NCBI GenBank assembly: GCA_007123015.1 | Contig: SKSL01000148.1 | Span: 1 to 5,294, forward strand | Reading direction: 5' to 3' | Source of the DNA: Natronohydrobacter sp. | Lineage (GTDB): Bacteria; Pseudomonadota; Alphaproteobacteria; Rhodobacterales; Rhodobacteraceae | DNA: 5,294 nucleotides | Shown here: in pieces, positions 1 through 5,294 of the stretch | Layout of the letters: each line of letters begins with the position of its first letter | How positions within the stretch are numbered: position 1 is the first letter of the stretch | Notes under the pieces: model-generated | Told to the model about the DNA's origin: nothing | What the model saw: the letters and a program-made list of their open reading frames with translations, nothing else | Database searches by the model: none | Position numbers and translations under genes: made by a program

Positions 1-16
1 GGTTTCGAAGCTGATC

Positions 17-30
17 TTGATCGAAATCAA
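17..30. promoter_or_regulatory. Perfect FNR/FnrL-type operator upstream of ccpA
   Basis: The bases read TTGAT-CGAA-ATCAA, a full match to the FNR consensus TTGAT-N4-ATCAA. The palindrome extends one base each side (C16 with G31). Its centre lies about 82 bases before the peroxidase start codon. FNR-family activators (FnrL in Rhodobacter, FnrP in Paracoccus) bind such sites when oxygen is low, and bacterial cytochrome c peroxidase genes are known members of such regulons. If this were a class II site centred at -41.5, transcription would begin near base 65. The corresponding -10 hexamer (53-58, CACCGT) is a poor match, so the start point is uncertain. A Crp/Dnr/Nnr-type relative could also use the site. 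Confidence 0.82.
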
Positions 31-94
31 GGTGGTTGGGGTCATTTCCGAACACCGTTTCCAGTAAGACGCGCTTCAAGGCGCGCATGTCAGC

Positions 95-100
95 GAGGAG
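95..100 (+). promoter_or_regulatory. Strong ribosome binding site for ccpA
   Basis: GAGGAG ends five bases before the ATG at 106 and decides between two in-frame candidate starts. The alternative ATG at 121, which would begin the protein at MKST, has no purine-rich sequence at the right distance. Confidence 0.8.
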
Positions 101-105
101 AACAG

Positions 106-1104
106 ATGACGCGTTACAACATGAAATCGACAATCCTTCCGCTTGCGGGGGCAGTATTGATCGGCATGGCCGGGATGGCCGCGGCCGATGAGGACGATCT
201 GCAATTCTACATCGACACGTTCGAGCCCCTGCCGGCCCTGCCACCCATCCCGGCCGATAACAGCATGACCCCCGAGAAGATTGCGCTCGGCAAGATGCTA
301 TTCTTCGAGCCGCGGATTTCGGCCAGCGGGACGATCAGCTGCGCGACCTGCCACAATCCGGCGCTTGGTTGGACTGACCGTATTCCGCGCTCGGTCGGGC
401 ATGATGGACAAGTCGGGCTGCGCAACACACCCACAGTGCTGAATTCCGGCTTTCTGGGGGCTCAGTTCTGGGACGGGCGCGAGCCGGATCTCGAAGGACA
501 GGCTCTGGGCCCGATCGAGGCCGCCGACGAGATGGCGATGAACCTTGATGAGGCGATCGCGCAGCTCAACGAGTTCGAAGAGTATAACCAGCATTTCCGC
601 GCGGCCTTCCCGGAACGGGATGGTGAGATCACGGGCGAAGATATGGCCATGGCGCTTGCGACCTTCCAGCGCACGCTGAACACGCCGAATTCGCCCTTCG
701 ATCGCTTCCTGCGCGGGGACCGTCAGGCGATGACCGCGGATCAGGTCGAGGGCATGAAGCTGTTTGTTGATAACGGCTGTGTGGCCTGTCACAATGGTCC
801 GGCCTTGACCGACAGCAATTTCTACCAGTTCGAGCTTCCTGGGCCGACCGATGAAGGCCGTTTTGTCGTCACTGGGGATGAAGCGGACCGGAACCACTTT
901 CGCACGCCCACGCTGCGCAATGTGGCCGTCACTTACCCCTATTTCCACAACGGCAGCATCGCGGATCTGGGCGAGGCCATCAACCTGATGGGCCAACAGA
1001 TGCTGGGCGCCGAGTTCGAGGATGATGAGCTCGATCAGCTGGTGGCGTTCATGCATGCGCTTACTGGCGAAATGCCGCAGGTCATGCCCCCGGCACTGCC
1101 CTGA
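106..1104 (+). CDS. ccpA: Periplasmic di-haem cytochrome c peroxidase (CCP/MauG family)
   Basis: The 332-residue product has a Sec signal peptide: a basic N-terminus, a hydrophobic stretch at about 9-25, and an AAA site with likely cleavage after A27. Two CXXCH haem c sites are visible, CATCH (79-83, peroxidatic low-potential haem) and CVACH (225-229, electron-entry high-potential haem). Matching the Pseudomonas CCP by spacing, H99 (SVGH) fits the distal ligand of the first haem, W122 (FWDGR) the bridging tryptophan and E142 the catalytic glutamate. M295 (LMG) is the probable second-haem ligand. The C-terminal signature FRTPTLRNV...YPYFHNGS (265-284) is typical of the family, and the length is normal. 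It should reduce hydrogen peroxide to water with electrons from cytochrome c or a cupredoxin. The probable Met ligand favours CCP over MauG proper, which uses Tyr. The FNR box upstream suggests low-oxygen induction. msrP begins 57 bases downstream. The family call is secure; the exact symbol is conventional. Confidence 0.94.
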   Translation: MTRYNMKSTILPLAGAVLIGMAGMAAADEDDLQFYIDTFEPLPALPPIPADNSMTPEKIALGKMLFFEPRISASGTISCATCHNPALGWTDRIPRSVGHDGQVGLRNTPTVLNSGFLGAQFWDGREPDLEGQALGPIEAADEMAMNLDEAIAQLNEFEEYNQHFRAAFPERDGEITGEDMAMALATFQRTLNTPNSPFDRFLRGDRQAMTADQVEGMKLFVDNGCVACHNGPALTDSNFYQFELPGPTDEGRFVVTGDEADRNHFRTPTLRNVAVTYPYFHNGSIADLGEAINLMGQQMLGAEFEDDELDQLVAFMHALTGEMPQVMPPALP

Positions 1105-1116
1105 TATTGTCACCGA

Positions 1117-1142
1117 TCCAGCCCGCTTTCTGGCGGGCTGGA
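1117..1142 (+). terminator. GC-rich hairpin after ccpA, weak or partial terminator
   Basis: TCCAGCCCGC (1117-1126) pairs perfectly with GCGGGCTGGA (1133-1142) around a six-base loop, giving a 10-bp stem that starts 12 bases after the peroxidase stop. No T-run follows on the plus strand (CCCTGCTTC) and none is seen on the minus side, so it is not a classical intrinsic terminator. It may lower read-through into msrP, protect the 3' end of the ccpA message, or both. Confidence 0.5.
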
Positions 1143-1161
1143 CCCTGCTTCAAGGCGTCAA

Positions 1162-2088
1162 ATGCCCCGATACCGCTTCCCTGAACCGCCGGGCCGACTG
1201 ATCACTCCGCGCGAATATCTTATGCCGCGGCGGACCTTGCTGGCCGGGTTGGGTGCCGCAGGTCTTGCGATGGGCGCGCCGCAGCTTTTGCGCGCCAAGA
1301 CGCTTTCCGCCCAGCCCTGGCCCGACTCGACCGACGAGACGCTCACCAGTCGCGAGGTTGCGACGGGCTACAATAACTTCTTCGAATTCGGCACCTCGAA
1401 AAGCGACCCGGCCGCGCAGGCGCACCGCCTGCAGACTGACCCCTGGACCATCGCGGTCAGCGGCCGCGTTCATGCCCCCGGTGAAATCGGCATGGAGGAT
1501 ATCCTGTCGGGCTTTGACCTGGAAGAACGCATCTACAGGCTGCGCTGCGTCGAGGGCTGGTCAAAGGTGATCCCCTGGATCGGCTTTCCGCTGAAGGACC
1601 TGCTGGCGCGGTTCGATCCGACCTCGGATGCGCGATATGTCGAATTCGAGACGCTCCATGACCCCGAGCAGATGCCCAATCAGACAGGGGATGATATCGA
1701 CTGGCCCTACCGCGAGGGGCTGCGGATGGACGAAGCGATGCACCCGCTCACCTTGCTGGCTGTCGGCATGTATGGCGAGATGCTGCCCAATCAATGCGGC
1801 GCGCCGATCCGGCTGGTGGTGCCGTGGAAATACGGCTTCAAGTCGATCAAGTCGATTGTCCACATCCGCGTTGCCTCGGAACGCCCGGTATCCAGCTGGG
1901 AAGCCCGCGCCCCGCGCGAATATGGCTTCTATGCCAATGTAAACCCCGAAGTCCGGCACCCGCGCTGGCATCAGGCCACCGAGCGGCGGCTGCATGATGG
2001 CGGCCGCATCGCGACCGCGAAGTTCAATGGCTACGGTGAACAGGTCGCGCATCTCTATGACGACATGGACCTGTTCGAGCATTTCTGA
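1162..2088 (+). CDS. msrP: Protein-methionine-sulfoxide reductase, catalytic molybdopterin subunit MsrP (YedY)
   Basis: The 308-residue product is a Tat-exported member of the sulfite oxidase fold family; E. coli MsrP has 334 residues. The twin-arginine motif PRRTLL (22-27) is followed by a hydrophobic stretch to about residue 43. About 20 residues precede the motif, as in E. coli MsrP, which supports the 1162 start; AAGG at 1152-1155 is a modest ribosome binding site six bases upstream. Family signatures are GYNNFFEFG (69-77), EERIYRLRCVEGWS (121-134) with C129 as the expected molybdenum ligand, EAMHPLTL (191-198), VPWKYGFKSIKSIV (220-233), YGFYANVNP (254-262) and HPRWHQATER (266-275). It reduces methionine sulfoxide in oxidised periplasmic proteins with electrons from MsrQ. 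The loop after EQMPNQ is a few residues shorter than in E. coli, and C212 replaces an Asn there. It overlaps msrQ and follows ccpA by 57 bases, so it may share that promoter; no clear promoter of its own is visible. Confidence 0.95.
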   Translation: MPRYRFPEPPGRLITPREYLMPRRTLLAGLGAAGLAMGAPQLLRAKTLSAQPWPDSTDETLTSREVATGYNNFFEFGTSKSDPAAQAHRLQTDPWTIAVSGRVHAPGEIGMEDILSGFDLEERIYRLRCVEGWSKVIPWIGFPLKDLLARFDPTSDARYVEFETLHDPEQMPNQTGDDIDWPYREGLRMDEAMHPLTLLAVGMYGEMLPNQCGAPIRLVVPWKYGFKSIKSIVHIRVASERPVSSWEARAPREYGFYANVNPEVRHPRWHQATERRLHDGGRIATAKFNGYGEQVAHLYDDMDLFEHF

Positions 2089-2675
2089 TGCGTCGTGCGA
2101 TCTACTGGACGGCAGCACTTGGCGGCGGTCTGCCAGGGCTATGGCTGTGGTGGCAGTATCAGATCGGCGCGCTGGGTGTGATGCCGCATGAAGTTCTGCT
2201 GCATCAGACCGGGCGTTTCGGGCTGATGTTCCTGATGGGCACGCTGGCTATCGGATTCGCGCATTTCCTGACCGGTTGGGGCATGCTTTTCATAGCCCGA
2301 CGCCCGCTTGGTGTCTGGACGTTCGTCTACGCACTGTCGCATGCGCTGATCTGGGGCTGGTTCGACCAGTCCGGGATATTCGCCTTCATGCGCATGGAGA
2401 TCATGGAAATGCGGCATGTGCAGCTAGGCCTTACGGCACTGGTGCTCATGGCACCGCTTGCGCTGACCTCTTTCAACCTGGCCCAGCGCTTGATGACGTT
2501 GCGGCGTTGGAAACGGTTGCACTGGCTTACCTGGCCTGCGGCGGTTCTTGCCCTTGTTCACACCTGGAGTGTGGCGCGCTTCGAGGCGCCGCTTGTCACG
2601 GCGATGGGGGCTGTGCTGGTGCTGATGATGGCCACAAGGCTGTTCACCTTGGTACGAAACCGTCCGGAACCATAG
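2088..2675 (+). CDS. msrQ: Membrane haem b subunit MsrQ (YedZ) of the methionine sulfoxide reductase system
   Basis: The 195-residue product is a multi-pass membrane protein of the ferric-reductase-like family that passes electrons from quinol or a cytosolic flavin reductase to periplasmic MsrP. Hydrophobic segments lie at about 8-28, 43-62, 74-95, 112-131, 146-163 and 166-184. Sequence landmarks shared with E. coli MsrQ are HQTGRFGL (39-46), RRPLGVW (71-77), and RLHW...LVHTWSV around 143-162. H85, H145 and H158 match the conserved haem-binding histidines by position. The ATG at 2088 shares its A with the msrP TGA stop (TGATG), so translation is probably coupled; no strong ribosome binding site is seen. 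The length is close to the E. coli protein (about 210). No T-run terminator follows it on the plus strand. Confidence 0.94.
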   Translation: MRRAIYWTAALGGGLPGLWLWWQYQIGALGVMPHEVLLHQTGRFGLMFLMGTLAIGFAHFLTGWGMLFIARRPLGVWTFVYALSHALIWGWFDQSGIFAFMRMEIMEMRHVQLGLTALVLMAPLALTSFNLAQRLMTLRRWKRLHWLTWPAAVLALVHTWSVARFEAPLVTAMGAVLVLMMATRLFTLVRNRPEP

Positions 2676-2897
2676 CAGTCCCAACCCGATCCATGATTTC
2701 AGAGCGTTGTGCCCCCTTGAATGGCTGGCACTTGAGAGAAATTCCATTTCCAGCTTGACGGCTTGAAAAAGGGTGCAAAGCCTGTATCGCAGAGCTTAGC
2801 AGTCTGTGTTGGCGTTGCCCTGGTCACTACGACGCTTAATTCAGGTGCAAACATCGCACAAGTCAGCGCGAAATCATCTTCAGCCGTATGATCGCGC
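2676..2897. other. Gene-free convergent spacer of lower GC
   Basis: This stretch lies between the msrQ stop and the acnA terminator. Hand counting gives about 51% GC for 2701-2880, against about 60% in a sampled stretch of msrQ. Only weak stems are visible, such as GTGCC/GGCAC (2709-2713 with 2727-2731) and GGCTT/AAGCC (2760-2764 with 2778-2782); neither is followed by a T-run. A minus-strand frame stays open across it and ends in a tail rich in aromatic residues (SSWKWNF), with no start or family I can support. It may be a decayed gene or dispersed repeat, or plain spacer. Confidence 0.4.
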
Positions 2898-2926
2898 AAA
2901 GAAAAACCCCGGCGCGAAGGCCGGGG
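2898..2926 (-). terminator. Intrinsic terminator of acnA
   Basis: Read on the minus strand, CCCCGGC-CTTCGC-GCCGGGG forms a perfect 7-bp GC stem (2926-2920 with 2913-2907) and is followed at once by TTTTTCTTT. It begins about 27 bases after the acnA TAA stop. The T-run is on the minus side only, so it should stop acnA transcripts but not those coming from msrQ. Confidence 0.9.
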
Positions 2927-2952
2927 TGTTCGGTGTCCGTCTGTGAGGACGC

Positions 2953-5294
<2,342 letters not shown>

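Noticed and set aside
73..83. The 11-base string GCTTCAAGGCG occurs in the ccpA leader and again at 1147-1157 before msrP
   Set aside because: A few exact 11-base matches are expected by chance in a window this size. The second copy simply contains the msrP ribosome binding site.
70..85. Short inverted repeat CGCGC/GCGCG in the ccpA leader
   Set aside because: Five base pairs of low-complexity GC sequence around a six-base loop is too weak to call an RNA element.
298..1113. 271-residue open frame on the minus strand, antisense to ccpA
   Set aside because: It lies almost wholly opposite a gene with clear haem motifs, has no recognisable domain, and long antisense frames are expected in GC-rich DNA.
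1561..2118. 185-residue open frame on the minus strand, antisense to msrP
   Set aside because: It is a shadow of the codon bias of msrP, with no family signature or ribosome binding site that I can see.
2709..2782. Candidate small RNA or msrQ terminator in the spacer
   Set aside because: The stems are only about 5 bp with 13-base loops and no T-run, so neither an RNA gene nor a terminator is supported.

Overview
The window looks like chromosome of an alphaproteobacterium, most likely Rhodobacterales (a Paracoccus/Rhodobacter/Roseobacter-type organism). The grounds are GC-rich coding DNA (about 60% in a hand-counted sample), the style of the aconitase and MsrP/MsrQ proteins, and a perfect FNR-type operator in front of a cytochrome c peroxidase gene. 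The genus is an inference and cannot be fixed from this stretch.

Layout. Bases 1-105 are a leader and promoter region with a perfect FNR box (17-30) and a strong ribosome binding site (95-100). Three plus-strand genes follow: a periplasmic di-haem cytochrome c peroxidase (106-1104), then msrP (1162-2088) and msrQ (2088-2675), the two halves of the periplasmic methionine sulfoxide reductase system. msrP and msrQ overlap by one base. A 10-bp GC-rich hairpin without a T-run lies between the peroxidase gene and msrP. Bases 2676-2952 are a gene-free convergent spacer. Its first part is lower in GC than the genes, and its end holds a textbook intrinsic terminator pointing leftward. From 2953 to the right edge, on the minus strand, lies acnA (aconitase A), whose N-terminal roughly 115-135 residues fall outside the window.

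How the genes fit together. CcpA reduces hydrogen peroxide in the periplasm with electrons from c-type cytochromes or cupredoxins. MsrP (Tat-exported, molybdopterin) repairs oxidised methionines in periplasmic proteins with electrons passed through the membrane haem protein MsrQ. The plus-strand genes therefore read as a periplasmic peroxide removal and oxidative damage repair set, possibly under one oxygen-responsive promoter. Aconitase is a TCA-cycle enzyme with its own transcription unit. Its exposed [4Fe-4S] cluster is itself oxidant-sensitive, but nothing in the sequence ties its regulation to the other three genes.

All genes belong to known families. I did not find an undescribed system. 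The points most worth a second look are the FNR box, the possible ccpA-msrPQ co-expression through the hairpin, and the compositionally distinct spacer.
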